In this document: in pieces, positions 20,313 to 32,936 of the stretch
Layout: each line of letters starts with the position of its first letter
Numbering within the stretch: position 1 is the stretch's first letter
NCBI GenBank assembly: GCA_963931925.1
Contig: OZ007569.1
Coordinates: forward strand, 29,985,112-30,049,111
Origin: Onchidella celtica
Lineage: Eukaryota; Mollusca; Gastropoda; Systellommatophora; Onchidiidae
Length of the DNA: 64,000 bases
Reading direction: 5' to 3'
Position numbers and translations under genes: made by a program
The notes under the pieces: model-generated
Databases searched by the model: none
What the model was told of the DNA's origin: nothing
What the model saw: the letters and a program-made list of their open reading frames with translations, nothing else

Positions 20313-22929
20313 TAGATCTGCTTGTTGCAACATTTTCTGTTATCAAACAGCGAAAAAACACTTATCACACAAACTCCAGCACTGCGTAACGTTACATACA
20401 ATCAATTGGCATATGTTAGTGTTGAATACACAATATCAATGCGCAAATTGTACGCATAAGTTGTTAGTTGAAGTTACAACAGTTTACGCCAGGTGCATGT
20501 TACGAATGTCAAGGTTAATACTATAATTGTCGTGCTGGGTCACGACTTGTAAGGACTTGAGTTTTCACGGTTTCGTTGATTATAACCAGCGTAAATTGTC
20601 CTTGAACTGTTCTCGTGAACAGTTTGTTTTTGTAACACTTTTTCTTAGAGATGGAAAGAAAGTGGGGCAAGATAGAATAAATGGATAAGTTAGGAGTGAC
20701 AGTGCAATTCTCGACCCCGTGATTTTGATGAACACTTACAAGGGAAGAGAAGGGGTGAATAAGGATAGATAGTTTAAGACGCTTAGTCGCGTTCAGAAAT
20801 TCGTACATAAAATGTAGAAAGCACGAGGGTTTAAAGATTTCAGTAATGGTTTTGACATTTTAATTTGACCTTGTCTGTTTTTAGTACAAGGCCGTGACCA
20901 ACTCCCACGTAGAATCTATTAATACTGCGAGCTGAGCTCGCATGGATGCACCAATCAAATCTAGGCATTTGGACGGTAATTTGCAGGTGGCTGCACAGTA
21001 TAAAAGCGTAGCCATACCTATGTTCACTACTCCATACAGAAAATTCCAATCTGTGCAGGCGTCGGCACGATTCTGCCTGAAGAATCATAAAACTGTTGAT
21101 TCATGTCTAGTCCATTATAGGCATTGAGATGAAGCCATATGCTTGAATAAGATATGCCCACGGCTGTTGTCTACTGTTCCCTGGTTTTCCTTACCAGGGA
21201 CCAAGTGTAAGTGTTTGTCCTTTGACCATTCAACAATGAACGAGGAGCTGAACATAATTTATCCAGTAGGACAGGATTTCCGCATATGCTAGGAGTGCCA
21301 CCCAAGAATGCAAGACAAAGATTTATATTAACTTGCAACTAGTATGAATGTTTGGCATACACATCTGTGAATTGGGATTGATTTGTCTGGATGAGGCTGG
21401 GGATTGCCAGCCCATCCTAGAGTAGATCTAATAGACTTAACTACGTCAGTTTATATTGACGAGCTTGATCCATTATAAGCGGTAGGCACAAATAGCTGAG
21501 ATGACATTGTCGCCAGAGACATTAGTATATTGCTTGATAGATAGTAGGCAGACTATATCTGAGAGATAGATAATTAATACTTAAATTGTTAGTGAGTCAG
21601 AATGATCTTAATCTTATAGGAATCTAGAGGAGACTTCTAGTGACATATTATTGAATTTTCATTTGATGCTGCTGATGTTGTCTTTTTAGTATGTAAGAGA
21701 TCCAGACAAAATTGTTAGGAAATTTAAGGTAATTAAATTTGTGGCCCTGCAGGTCTGTTCATGAAACTTATTCAGATTGTTCTTAGTGTGTGGCATGGTA
21801 CGAAAGATTAATTAGTAAATACCTCTCGATTTAAAATGCAGTCATAACACCAATAACTCATAATACCCACTCTGTAACACTGGAGGGCACTATCACCCAG
21901 TCCAGCCCGTAACAACGAAGAACATAAGACCCAACTAGAATGGAACTGTCAGGGTATATACCACTAAATTATGACGTATTTTAAAGTATCGACAGGTTGT
22001 CAATAAATACAAGTAAACCAAAAGCCATACAGGTTCAATTTCACCCCAGTCGTCTATATTTGGCTAAGGTCACGATAAAAAAGATAGCAATCCCGCAGTG
22101 ATGGGCGAAATTAGATTTTGAGGTATCGATCGCCTTCCCGGTATTCTCTCTGTATGCACGTCACACTGATACCTGTTACGATTCCATCTGAACTAATTCC
22201 ACTGCAAATATTTTATTAATTGAAAGGATTAGCTCTGTCCTATGTGTGTCCACCTGGACTAAAACAAATGGTATACTTGAGCCTGAAGTCAACGAGTGGG
22301 CGATATTGACTTCTGTGCAAAGGACATTAACCCAGGGCAGAGTTACTTAATAGTGCATGAAAGACTTTTTGCTCCGGGTCATAGCACACTGAGATCAGTC
22401 TGTTTGTGCCTCTGTATAAGTGCAAAGTGTGGACTGTGTAGTTGAATGGGGCCTTGCACACTGGCGATACTGAAATAAGTCTGTCTTTCTGGTTGATTGA
22501 AAGGACGTTCAATTCTGAGCCAAAACCTTCAAAACTGACGTAAAGCTGTCTTGAATCCGTGTGCAAGTAGCCTTAAGTAATCTTAACAATCAGTATCCAA
22601 AACGTTTGTGTAAAGAAAGTCACACCCTTCTTAAGTGACAGTCGCCATTTTTCCTGTTTCATCAAATTTCTAGATCAGCCAGGAGCAACAGAACAATACA
22701 CATCAGCGCAAACAGAGAAGGATACAAAAGATGTTTTTGCCCTCCGCAATTCCCCTCAACAAAACATTATAGCTAGATGTGTGCCATAGTTTTACAAAGG
22801 TTCCATGCCATGCGACTTCATGTAATTATTACCTGTCACTGAGTTATGATATTTCAGAGAAACTATGAGGCGAATTAAAGTTGTAGCGCCCAGTTAGTGC
22901 TCAGAAAAAGCAAAGCGGGAGTGAAAGAA
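20313..22929. other. No feature recognised
   Basis: AT-rich unique-looking sequence. The frames at 20521-20808, 20840-21088 and 22327-22566 show no family resemblance. Confidence 0.5.
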
Positions 22930-23045
22930 GGAAGAAAGAGAAATGGATCAAGATGGGGATCGAACCCGCGACCTCTGCTGCGGCACCCATCGCCTTGCCA
23001 AGAAGAAAACAGATGGCTGAACCGTTCGGTCACTCCGTCTCTCCA
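22930..23045 (-). mobile_element. tRNA-derived SINE
   Basis: On the minus strand: an A-box-like GTGACCGAACGGTTCAG, then GGTCGCGGGTTCGATCCCC as B box. The spacing resembles a class II (Leu/Ser) tRNA. Body continues toward lower coordinates with a T/C-rich tract. Not a functional tRNA: no acceptor stem closure seen. Confidence 0.6.
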
Positions 23046-23864
23046 AAAAAACCCACAAAAACGTTCTTAGCCGAACTATCTAGCAGTGTCTCTTACCTAC
23101 CTGAGGATTCGTTCGCTTCTGCTTACTTCTATTAACTTTTGAGTTATGATATGTTTATGTCATGATGCGTAAGATGTGAATACCGTTTTGAGTGCTCTTA
23201 AACGATCTGTGAAAATGAATTTCGCTTACGGAATAATGAAGTGATTTTTATCTTATCTTATCTGATCTGATCTTATCTTATCTTAAAATGACACCTTTTT
23301 GCGAATTGGCGACAACGTAGAACTAAATTCTCCAATCGTTCAGGAAACCGCACTACGCCGTATCCCTCTGACCTTCTGCGGATTTCATAAGCACTATTGC
23401 CGTTTTTTTTTTCCTCTGACCTGAGTTTCCTTTTTCAGTGATCTGTCGTTCTAAATAATTCATTTCCCGGGGCTAATTAAACCATGGGCAGGTGTCAGGT
23501 GTTCTTTTTCTTTGACTAACGTAAGCAGACCTGAGACTGTCACCATGTTTTGACAAAATGACACTCTCTAATTAGGAGGTTTGGTTTTTAACACTGTGTT
23601 ATTTTGGTAATAAAGGCTATTTTTACAGCGATCCAAAAATATAGATAGCAGTTTTTTTTTGTTCTTTAAAAATTGAGTTATTTGGGCATGCTGGTGGCAG
23701 CTTCATAGCAAGCAGGCTGTGTTGTAAGTTCGGGGATTAAATTGTGAAAACTAAGGGTTAAAAACACTGTTAGTATTAACCCTGACAAAGAAAGATATTC
23801 AGTATTTTGGTGTCCCCTGAAAAGATCGTAAAAATCAAGTTACGATAGTTTAACACGATATGTA
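23046..23864. other. No gene; short (TCTTA)n
   Basis: TCTTA pentamer repeats at about 23247-23286. Confidence 0.5.
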
Positions 23865-23974
23865 ATGTCAAAATTGGGTAACAAGAAAAAGTTGTATGTA
23901 GCAAAGCCCCGCGTAAGAAAAAATACCCAAACATTGCTACATACCACTTTTTCTTTTGGCCCAATTTTGACATT
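23865..23974. mobile_element. Foldback element with about 40-bp arms
   Basis: AATGTCAAAATTGGGTAAC and AAGAAAAAGTTGTATGTAGC on the left are inverted at 23934-23974. The central AAAGCCCCGCGTAAGAAA sequence recurs at 27291-27350, and the flanking CCTGCTGCAACTCC recurs near 38130, so this is a dispersed family. Confidence 0.6.
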
Positions 23975-24219
23975 GCTTATAGCCCTGCTGCAACTCCACA
24001 GTTTTTCTGTGGTTTTTATAATATAACACGATATGTAGTCTGTCTATTTATTTCTTGGTTTATGTCACATTATAATATTTATATATAGTGATATCTGATG
24101 GTATATTTTAATAGCCAACTCTCAGTTGAGCGGGCAGTTAACAGCAGACAAATGATGACATCAACAAGAATAATGATACCGAGGTCAGCCACAACAGCCA
24201 CAGGATTACAGTCAAAATA

Positions 24220-24409
24220 GTCAAAGGTAGTGGTGGTAGTAGTGGTGGTAGTAGTGGTGGTAGTGGTACATGGTTGTGGTAGTAACAGTAGTACTGGGGG
24301 GGATGTAATTAGTGGTAGCAGATGCAGTGGTAGCAGTAGTAGTAGCAACAACAGCAGTAGTAGCAGCAGTTGTGATTTTAGTAGTAGTAGTAATAATAAT
24401 AGTAATAAT

Positions 24410-24444
<35 letters not shown>

Positions 24445-24595
24445 TAGTATTAGCAGTAGTAGTAGTAGCACTCGTAGCGGTTTCAGGAGCAGTAGAAAGA
24501 ATAATGTTAGTAGTGGTAGTAGTAGCAGGGGTAGTGGTAGTATTGTAGTAGTAGTAGTAGTAGTAGTTGTTGTTGTTGTTGCTGTTGTGTTGTAT
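24220..24595. repeat. (GTA)n trinucleotide array
   Basis: GTA with GCA/ATA interruptions; open in several frames on both strands, giving poly-Ser, poly-Val and poly-Leu artefacts. Confidence 0.95.
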
Positions 24596-25084
24596 AAATA
24601 GTGGTAAGATACTACGGCAACAGTGCTAGTAGTGCTTATTAAAGAGTAATGCTAATCGCCATGTAAAGGTCATGAAAATAGTTGTCACAGGAGAATATAA
24701 AAAATAAAAAACGAGAATGGAATGTACATTTACTGCAGAAACAGACTTTCTGTCTTCCATAATTACAGAACGATTGACGAACTTGGAAAATTTCAGAAAA
24801 AAAAAAGTGACAAAAGCGTATGCCATAATCGGCAAAGGTGGCCCATAGTCATGATGCTATTGCATTCCGCATGCAATTCAGTATCACAATATCAATATAA
24901 TATCCTATCAAACTATCGATAGCCAGACCGCATGACGTGGGTATCTTTATCCAGTATCCGATCGTTTCATAATTTAGTGTCCGACAATGAAACTGGATTC
25001 GCCCATCCAAGCAGAAAGCCTGGAGCTTCTAGCACGGCCGTGCGTGCGTGTCCATCGTTTGTCAAGATTTGCTCGTTTGGGGGA

Positions 25085-25093
25085 GTGGAGAGG

Positions 25094-25166
<73 letters not shown>

Positions 25167-25313
25167 AGGGGGAGCGAGAGAGAGAGAGAGAGAGAGGGAG
25201 GGCGAGAGAGAGAGAGAGAGAGGCAGAGAGTGCACAGAGAAAGCGAGTGCGCAGAGCAGAGAAAGACAGAGTGTGTGTGTGCATAAGTGTAGGTATATGT
25301 GTGTGCGTAAGCG

Positions 25314-25344
<31 letters not shown>

Positions 25345-25395
25345 AAGGGAGAGAGAGAGAGAGAGGGGGGGAGAGAGAGAGAAAGAGAGAAGTCG
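25085..25395. repeat. (GA)n-rich array
   Basis: GA with GGGA and GCGA interruptions and an internal GTGTGT segment near 25270. Confidence 0.95.
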
Positions 25396-25850
25396 ATACA
25401 GGAGAGATCTGGGAGGAAACAGAAATGGAGAGGTTATGCCTGACTGACATCACGTTACAGTATAAATCTGTTCTTTAATGAAAAACAAAACACCAAAAGA
25501 AAAAGAGTGCAATCATGATGAACGGGAGCGCTCAACGGTAAGGGAAAACAGAATAAAATTGTATAATTTTACACAGTGATTTTATTCTTGTTTCGTTCTG
25601 GTTTTTTCCTCTTCGTCTCAAAACCGGAGTTCAGAGACAGCCACACGTACTGACGTAGTCCTTCCCGTTTTGGTGTCGTAATGTCTTGCTTACTCATGGT
25701 TATTCTCCTCTTCCTCCCTCCTCACGGTTTACTTTCGATAAACACTTCTAAGAACGAGAGATCTATTCACTGCATACTAACTATGCGCAGAAATTAAAGA
25801 AATAATTATGGCTGGATAAAGAAGGCATAGTTAGAGAAATTTCATAGCCA
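25396..25850. other. No feature recognised
   Basis: Unique-looking sequence between two arrays. Confidence 0.4.
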
Positions 25851-25854
25851 ATCA

Positions 25855-26090
25855 GTTTATCCATCACCCATCCACCCATCCATTCGTCCGTCGATCTCTC
25901 CGTCAGTCTGTCCATCCATCCGTCTATTCCCATCCATCCATTCATCCGCATGTCAGTATGCCCATCTGTCCGTCCGTCCATCCATCCATTCATACTTGCA
26001 TCCATCCATCTAGCCGTCCGCCAGTCTGTCCGTCAATCCGCGCCTTCAGCACGTTCATCCATCAATCCATCCATCCGTCATCCATTTACT
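25855..26090. repeat. Degenerate (CCAT)n array
   Basis: CCATCCATTCGTCCGTC-type degenerate repeats. Confidence 0.85.
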
Positions 26091-26574
26091 AGCTGGCCCA
26101 TTTGTCTATGTGTGTCTATCTTACCACCCTTGCGCCTGCCTCTAGACAGCTTTATCACCCCCCCCCCCCCGCACCCTACCCAACTGACCAAACCTAGGGT
26201 AATGTCAATTTTATCTTTGCTGTGCTCAATGGAGACCGTCTCGTCTTCTCTTTTTCTGTCTCTCTGTCACTATCAAATTTAACACTGAAATATCTTCGTA
26301 ATGCAGTCATACTTTCTTTCCCATTTTTATCCACCGTCTCAAACATCATCTTTTCTTGCTATCTCTCATTCCGCACGCACATTTTAGGGGAGTTTCTTAG
26401 CTTAGCGAATGATAGACAAATCAATAGTACATCTCGACCTGGTTGGGGAGGTGTATTTTTTGCACATAAAAGTATTTGCCATCTCGAGTCTCCGCATATT
26501 TTTACAGTTCTTCTACTTCTCTTGCACTGACACTGCTCATTTCAGTCTCTCGTGTAATAGGAGCAGCAGCTGCA

Positions 26575-26668
26575 ATATCTATCCATCCATCCATCCATCC
26601 ATCCATCCATCCATCCATCCATCCATCCATCCATCCATCCATCCATCCATCCATCCATCCATCCATCC

Positions 26669-26760
<92 letters not shown>

Positions 26761-26839
26761 ATATCTATCTATCTCCCACCCATTCATTCATTCATTCATT
26801 CATTCATTCATCCATCCATCCATCCCTCCCTCCATCCAC

Positions 26840-26871
<32 letters not shown>

Positions 26872-26995
26872 CGATCTATCTGTCTCCCACCCATCCTTCA
26901 TTCATTCATCCACATTCATCCATCCATCCACCCATCCACCATCGATTCATCAATCCATCCATTCAACTACCTCCCCCCCCCCCCCCCCCATATTT
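26575..26995. repeat. (CCAT)(CTAT)(CATT)(CCAT) compound array with poly-C
   Basis: Long pure CCAT block, then CTAT, CATT, degenerate CCAT, then C17-type run at 26973-26989. Confidence 0.97.
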
Positions 26996-27290
26996 CTCTC
27001 TTACACATACAAAAACTCCCTCGTGCTAGCTCTCTCCTTCCATCCTTCCTCTCTCTTCTCTCAGTAAATAACCGATTACTACAATTACAAAGTGTACAGT
27101 AACAATCAGGGAATACACACGATGGGATGGTACTTTAATTAACCCACCCAGCTTCAGAATCGATATTTCCATGGAAACAGAGCAGATTTCTGTCTAAAAG
27201 ATCAACCTGGCGTTTGAAGTGTGAACTGGAACGATATTAAGTTTGAAATGCATGGAGTTCAGCAATCTCGGCCATGAAACATCAAAATGG

Positions 27291-27350
27291 CAAAAAAGAA
27301 AAAGTTGTATGTAGCAAAGCCTCGCGTAAGAAATAATACCCAAACGATTC
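27291..27350. repeat. Second copy of the 23.9-kb foldback family
   Basis: AAAAAGTTGTATGTAGCAAA and GCGTAAGAAATAATACCCAA match the left arm and centre of 23865-23940. Confidence 0.6.
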
Positions 27351-27916
27351 AATAAAACGTACAGGAAAAGGGATGATAAATCAAGCTTTCCATGTATAAA
27401 CCTTCATCGGGGAGAAATATTTAACAGATTGGAAGATGGAACCAGTAAAGCCATTAAACAGTTACAAAAACTTGTAGAATATTAAATCAATGCGACTGCT
27501 TAACTGCGAGTCCATACTTGGATTTTCTGTGATTTTTATAATATTTCGGCTTAAAAAAAAACACTGACCTTAAAGTGAAAAACTGACAGATGGACATGGT
27601 AAGCTGATTCTGACAATATCGATGTTTGATATTTACATGCAGTAACAAAAGCCGCGGGATTGTAATTGGGGCATGAATACCCAGTCTTTTGTGTTCCTCA
27701 TTCTCTCTTTAGTTCCGATGTAGCGGGCGGAATTAAGGATTTCCGGGGTTGGGGGTTGGGGGGAGGGGGGAATTCCCCATGGGCCACGAGACATTTGAGG
27801 CTCCAAGAGGTATATAATAGGAAAGCCGTGTGTAAATCAAGAAAGGAAGGAAGAAAGGGAGACAAGAAATAAATACAGAGAGTCTATTTTCACTATAGAG
27901 AGTGAAAGGCTAGGGT

Positions 27917-28040
27917 TAATAGTAGTAGTAGTAGTAGTAGTAATAGTAGTAGTAATAGTAGAAGTAGTAATAGCAGTAATAGTAGTAGTAGTAGCAGCAG
28001 CAGTAGTAGTAGTAGTAGTAGTAACAGTAGTAATAGTAGT
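27917..28040. repeat. (TAG)n array, left flank of LINE family 1
   Basis: TAG with TAA/CAG interruptions. Confidence 0.95.
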
Positions 28041-28719
28041 CAGGCCAGAGTTTTCTGCTATTGTATGACAGTACACAATACAGCCTGCTACTGTCACCCC
28101 CAATGTCTTGTGGGTCATCTCGGGAGAGAGGAAGACTAGGGGAAGGTAACCCTGAATACAAATACCACACTGCCTTGTGTGTTGCTATGATAGCAAAGGC
28201 TATGGGAGTAAACCCAGACAGAAAATCAGGAGTGGAGACCCGAAGGTGGTTGTCAGGGAGAACTGCATCAAACTGGCTTCCAGCATCTCCTGCAGCCGGA
28301 CTAGTTCCAAATGTATTGACCTGGTCTCTCCCTTGGGTTTAACTAGAATGGCAGAGAGAGGGGTGGTGCCTCTGGGCAAAGCACCATCTCTTCAAAATAG
28401 CCCAGGCAAGGCAGCAAAACGAGGAGGCGTTTGCTCGGGCTTGGCAAGCGTCTGTCTCTCCTCTATAAGCCCACCCATTTCCGATCTGGAGAGGACACTC
28501 CAGCCATCCGTTACGGATGGGCACAACACGGGAGGTGGCAGTTACCGGTGATAAGCTCAATCCATTTGGCGTACGGATGAGCGCCAGGGGTCCCCTCTGT
28601 CGGTGGGAGCGGCTTTTCAGCTGCATTGATCAACTACCGCCCGCCGTAACCTGGGCAGCCCCCAGGCAGTTGGGTGTTGTTCCGCCACGTCAGCCTGCTT
28701 CATAAGGTGGTTGGAGCTA

Positions 28720-31700
28720 GACCAAAAGTCGAAAAGCTGACGTAAAGTGTGCACCTGGCAAAAACAGAAAAATACTAAAACTTGGTACCTGGAACGTCAG
28801 AACAATGCGCCCAGGCTTGCAACAGCAAGATCTCACTGATATTGACTCCATCAGGAAATCCCAAATTATTGATCGAGAACTTCAGCTACTAAACATCGAC
28901 ATCGCTGCCCTTCAAGAAACTCGACTTCCCGACTCCGGGTCAGTCAAAGAAGAAAACTACACCTTCTTCTGGCAGGGCCTTAGCAGCGAACAGCCGAGAA
29001 TCCACGGCGTGGGCTTCGCCATAAAAAACTCCCTTATCAATTAGATCGCAACTCCAATTGGAGTGTCAGAACGCATCATGACACTCAGACTGAACACCCG
29101 GTCTGGTTTTACCAACATTATCTGTGTCTATGCCCCAACACTTACCTCCTCTGACGAAACCAAAGACATTTTCTACGAGGCATTGCAGAGGACTCTCCAC
29201 AACATCCCTCTCACCGAAGGCCTGCTAATTCTGGGTGACTTTAACGCTCGAGTGGGAGCAGATCACTCCGCATGGCCAAAGTGCATTGGGCACTTCGGCA
29301 TTGGCAACATCAACGAAAACGGGCAGCGCCTTCTGGAGCTATGCTCCGTAAACTCATTATGTGTTACAAACACGTACTTTGACCTTAAGAGATGCCAAAG
29401 AACATCATGGCGCCATCCCAGGTCTGGCCATTGGCATCAATTAGATCTTATTCTCTCAAGGAGGAAGAGTTTGGGCTGTATAAAAATAACTCGTTCCCTC
29501 CACAGTGCTGACTGTGACACCGACCATGCACTGGTAGTCAGCAAAATCAAAATTTCGGCCAAGAAAATATACAGATCAAAAGCCCCTTCAATCCCTAAGA
29601 TCAATGTAACAGCAATCAGAGGTGAATCAAATAGAAAGTCATTTGAAAAGTTATTTGCTGAAAGCATGGATAATGTCACCCAATGTGACTCGGTAGATGA
29701 AACATGGAACACTCTCAGTTCAAAAATTCATGACTGTGCCATCAAGTCTTTTGGACAGCATAAAGTTTCAAACAACGACTGGGTAGCCCAGAACAGCGAA
29801 ATTCTCCTACCTCTCATTGAGCAAAAGAAATCTGCTTTCAATGAGTATAACAAAAATTGCAATCAGAGTACAAAAACTTGTTTGAAAAATGCAAAAGCTA
29901 AACTTCAGCTGGAGGTAAGACGTTGCGCCAACAAATACTGGACAGACTTGTGTAACAGCATACAAGAGGCAAATGAAAAGGGAGATACGAAAACCGCCTT
30001 TAGTCAGATGAAAGTAGCTCTTGGGCCAATCATCACCAAAAGCGCCCCACCTAAGTCTGTAAATGGTGAACCCATCACAGATAAAAATGAACAACTGAAT
30101 AGGTGGGTAGAGCATTACTCTCTGTTGTATTCAACTGAGAAAAATATTCCACCAGATTTTGAGGAACACCTCCAAAAACTGCCAATAATGGCCGAACTTG
30201 ATGCTGAACCTTCCTTAGTCGAGCTTTCCAATGCAATCGACCACCTGTCTGCTGGAAAAGCCACAGGAAGTGACAACATTCCTGTAGAGGTATTAAAAGA
30301 CCTAAAAGGCCCACTATTACCACACCTGTATAATCTGTTACTGCAATGTTGGAAAGAAGGCGTGATACCACATGATATGAGAGACGCCAAAATTGTCACA
30401 CTTTACAAGAACAAAGGAGACAAAGGCGACTGCAACAACTATCGAGGCATATCCCTCCTCAGCATTACTGGAAAGGCTTTTGCTCGCGTCATCCTCTGCC
30501 GCCTTCAACAACTGGCGGAAAAAGTCTTACCAGAAACACAATGTGGCTTTCGAAGCAAACGATCAACTATTGACATGATATTTGCACTTCGGCAAATCCA
30601 AGAAAAATGTAAAGAACAAAACAGGCCGCTTATAACATGCTTTGTGGACCTAACAAAGGCTTTCGACACCGTAAGCCGATCTGGCCTGTATGCAGTCCTT
30701 AAATCCATAGGCTGTCCACCAACATTGCTAAAACTTATTGCATCCTTCCACACTGACATGAGGGCATGTGTCAACTTTGAGGGCTGCACATCCAATTCAT
30801 TTGCTGTAAACAGCGGTGTGAAGCAGGGATGTGTTCTTGCTCCTACCTTATTTGGTATATATTTTGCAGCCCTACTCAAGAATGCCTTTGGTCAATGTTC
30901 AGGTGGAGTACTTATTAACACCAGAGTGGACGGCTCCATTTTTAATGTTGCCAGACTAAAAGCAAAATCTCGTACAGAGCATATTATGTTACAAGAGCTC
31001 CTCTTCGCAGATGATGCTGCAATCGTGGCCCACGATGAAACCACGCTCCAGGCTCTCATCAATAGCCTTGCCAAAGCCTGTGACAAATTCATGCTAAAGA
31101 TCAGTGTCTCAAAAACTGTAGTTTTGACACAAGGCTTGAGAAACCCCAACCCAATCATGCTGAATGGCTCTCCTCTGGAGCAAGTGGGAAAATTCTGCTA
31201 CCTAGGCTCAACCATCAGTGGTAGCACAGACATAACAACTGAAATAAATGCCAGAATAGGAAAGGCGGCCACAGCTTTTGGCAAACTCTCAAAAAGGGTG
31301 TGGAACAATAGCAAGCTGACCATCAAAACAAAGGTACTCGTGTACCAAACTTGCGTCCTAAGCACCCTGCTGTATGGCTCAGAGACATGGACCACCTACT
31401 CCAAACATGAAAGATCCCTCAACTCCTTCCACCTGCGCTGCCTACGCAAAATTCTCAAGATCAAGTGGCAAGACAGGATCTCAAATATCGAAGTTCTGAG
31501 CCGAGCCAACATTCCATCAACTCAGGCTCTCCTAGGCAAAAAAAGACTGCGGTGGCTTGGACATCTCCACCGTATGGAAAATGATCGCATCCCCAGACAA
31601 ATTCTCTACGGGGAACTTGCTACTGGCAACCGACCCAGAGGTAGGCCACATCTGCGATTCAAAGACACTTGCAAGGTCACGATGAAAGCATTCAACATCG

Positions 31701-31936
31701 ACCCCAATGAATGGGAGAACCTTGCAAATGATCGAAGCAGATGGAGACAAAAATTGCGCAATGGCACGCTCGCAATAAACTTCAAGGCAAAAGAAACATA
31801 CCTGACAAAACGACAGAGGCGGAATGAAAACACTCGCCAAAGTGAACCCAAAAGACTGACCTGCAATCACTGCCATCGCACTCTCGGGTCAAACATTGGT
31901 AGAATAAGCCACGAGAGAAGCTGTCAGTCAAAATGA
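28720..31936 (+). pseudogene. LINE endonuclease-reverse transcriptase, one nonsense codon
   Basis: Apurinic-type endonuclease followed by reverse transcriptase. The open frame runs from just after a TAG near 28719, begins KLGTWNVRTM at about 28770, and includes ALQETRLPDSG, LLILGDFNARVGADH and HSADCDTDHALVV (endonuclease), then LYKNKGDKGDCNNYRGISLL, CFVDLTKAFDTVSR, SGVKQGCVLAPTLF and the catalytic LLFADDAAIV (31001-31020), C-terminal TLLYGSETWT and RWLGHLHRM, and a final finger CNHCHRTLGSNIGRISHERS-C. A single TAG at 29042-29044 interrupts the endonuclease. The related copy at 57.9 kb has Ser codons at the matching place, so the stop is a derived point mutation or a read error. The frame before ATG 28805 has no ATG although the TWNVRTM motif lies there, so the true start is unclear. 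Confidence 0.9.
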
Positions 31937-31961
31937 AAGTGAATATTCTAGCTGCTAAGAC

Positions 31962-31975
31962 CGTCTGTAAAGACG
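31962..31975 (+). other. 3' terminal hairpin of LINE family 1 (GNRA loop)
   Basis: CGTCT-GTAA-AGACG: five-base-pair perfect stem with a GTAA tetraloop, 26 bases after the stop codon. The same stem with a GCAA loop occurs at the same place in the 57.9-kb LINE. Confidence 0.7.
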
Positions 31976-31987
31976 CTAAAGGCCATA

Positions 31988-32145
31988 TATAATAGTAGTA
32001 GTAGTAATACCAGTGGTAATAGTAGTAACAGTAGTAGTTGTAGTAGTAACAGTAGTAATAGTAATAGTAGTAGTAGTAATAGTAGTAACTGTAGTAGAAG
32101 TAGTAGTAGTAACAGTAGTAATAGTAGTAGTAGTAACAGTAGTGA

Positions 32146-32210
<65 letters not shown>

Positions 32211-32328
32211 ACAGTAGTAGTAGTAGTAGTAATGAAAGTAGTAGCAGTAGTTAGTGGTAGTAGTAATAGTAATAATAATAGTAATAATAATAATAATAAT
32301 AATAGTAATGATAATAATACAATACGGA
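31988..32328. repeat. (TAG)n then (TAA)n array, right flank of LINE family 1
   Basis: Same motif and strand as the left flank, longer. Confidence 0.95.
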
Positions 32329-32933
32329 TTGCCTATTTTCACAATATTAGTGATAACAGTCAAGCCCAAATATGAAGAAATAAATAGATAAATGAATGAA
32401 TAAACAAAATAATAATCCACTCTCACATGCATAAATGCATATGAACACAGATCCATACGCCCACGATCAAATGCACACACGCGTACACACACAGCACACA
32501 CACACAGCACACACACACAAATAAATTAATGCCCATAAAGCAAAATAACCTGCAGGAGAGGGACAACTAAGAATATTCAGCAAAACAGGAGCAGAAAGAA
32601 AACGACCAAAAAGACACTAACAGAGAGTATCAACATCAGAAATGTAAAAAGAAAAAAACATGGATCGATCAGGAAAGTCAATAAGCTATGACATAACACA
32701 TAACACCATTGCTTAGAAAATCTAGCTACGGAATGAAGACTTTTCTTTATGCATCTCCAAAGTACTTTAGCCGTCTTACAAACACTTTGAACCAGTTACA
32801 CCACGGCCCAAGTCTCTCAACGGCTCTATTCTTGAGTATCGTGACGCGAGCGGGGAAACCCCAAGAGATATAAATAAACTGGGATGTAAAAAAAACACCG
32901 TTTATCTCTGTTTAAGGCCCAAGCAAGCCCGGT
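32329..32933. other. No gene; (CA)n tract
   Basis: CACACA/CAGCACAC repeats near 32470-32520; otherwise nothing recognised. Confidence 0.5.
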
Positions 32934-32936
32934 TAA

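Larger units (their letters stand above)
28041..31990 (+). mobile_element. Near-full-length non-LTR retrotransposon, family 1
   Basis: About 3.95-kb LINE with a GC-rich 5' leader (28041 to about 28720), one long endonuclease/reverse-transcriptase frame, and a short 3' tail ending in a CGTCT-GTAA-AGACG hairpin followed by ATATA-type sequence. It is embedded in (TAG)n trinucleotide repeat: an array of about 120 bp precedes it (27917-28037) and one of about 330 bp follows it. RTE-type elements often end in simple repeats, and the array on both sides suggests insertion into an existing microsatellite. No separate gag-like ORF1 is apparent; the leader holds only a short uncharacterised reading frame (28061-28342). 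Exact 5' end uncertain by tens of bases. Confidence 0.88.

Noticed and set aside
22327-22566. 79-codon minus-strand frame with repeated RLISV motif
   Set aside because: Short, no start context or homology recognised.
22950-23045. Functional tRNA gene
   Set aside because: A- and B-box-like sequences present, but no closing acceptor stem or proper anticodon arm could be paired; better seen as SINE.
24079-24601. Poly-Leu, poly-Ser and poly-Val frames
   Set aside because: Trinucleotide repeat open in several frames on both strands; same for 13285-13639, 27837-28170, 31782-32516.
24932-25453. Arg-Glu repeat protein frames
   Set aside because: Product of (GA)n; no domain outside the repeat.
28041-28720. 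Self-cleaving HDV-like ribozyme at the LINE 5' end
   Set aside because: Such ribozymes are known in some LINE leaders, and this leader is GC-rich, but I could not draw the required nested pseudoknot with confidence.
29437-31876. Minus-strand frames across LINE family 1
   Set aside because: Antisense shadows of the polymerase frame.
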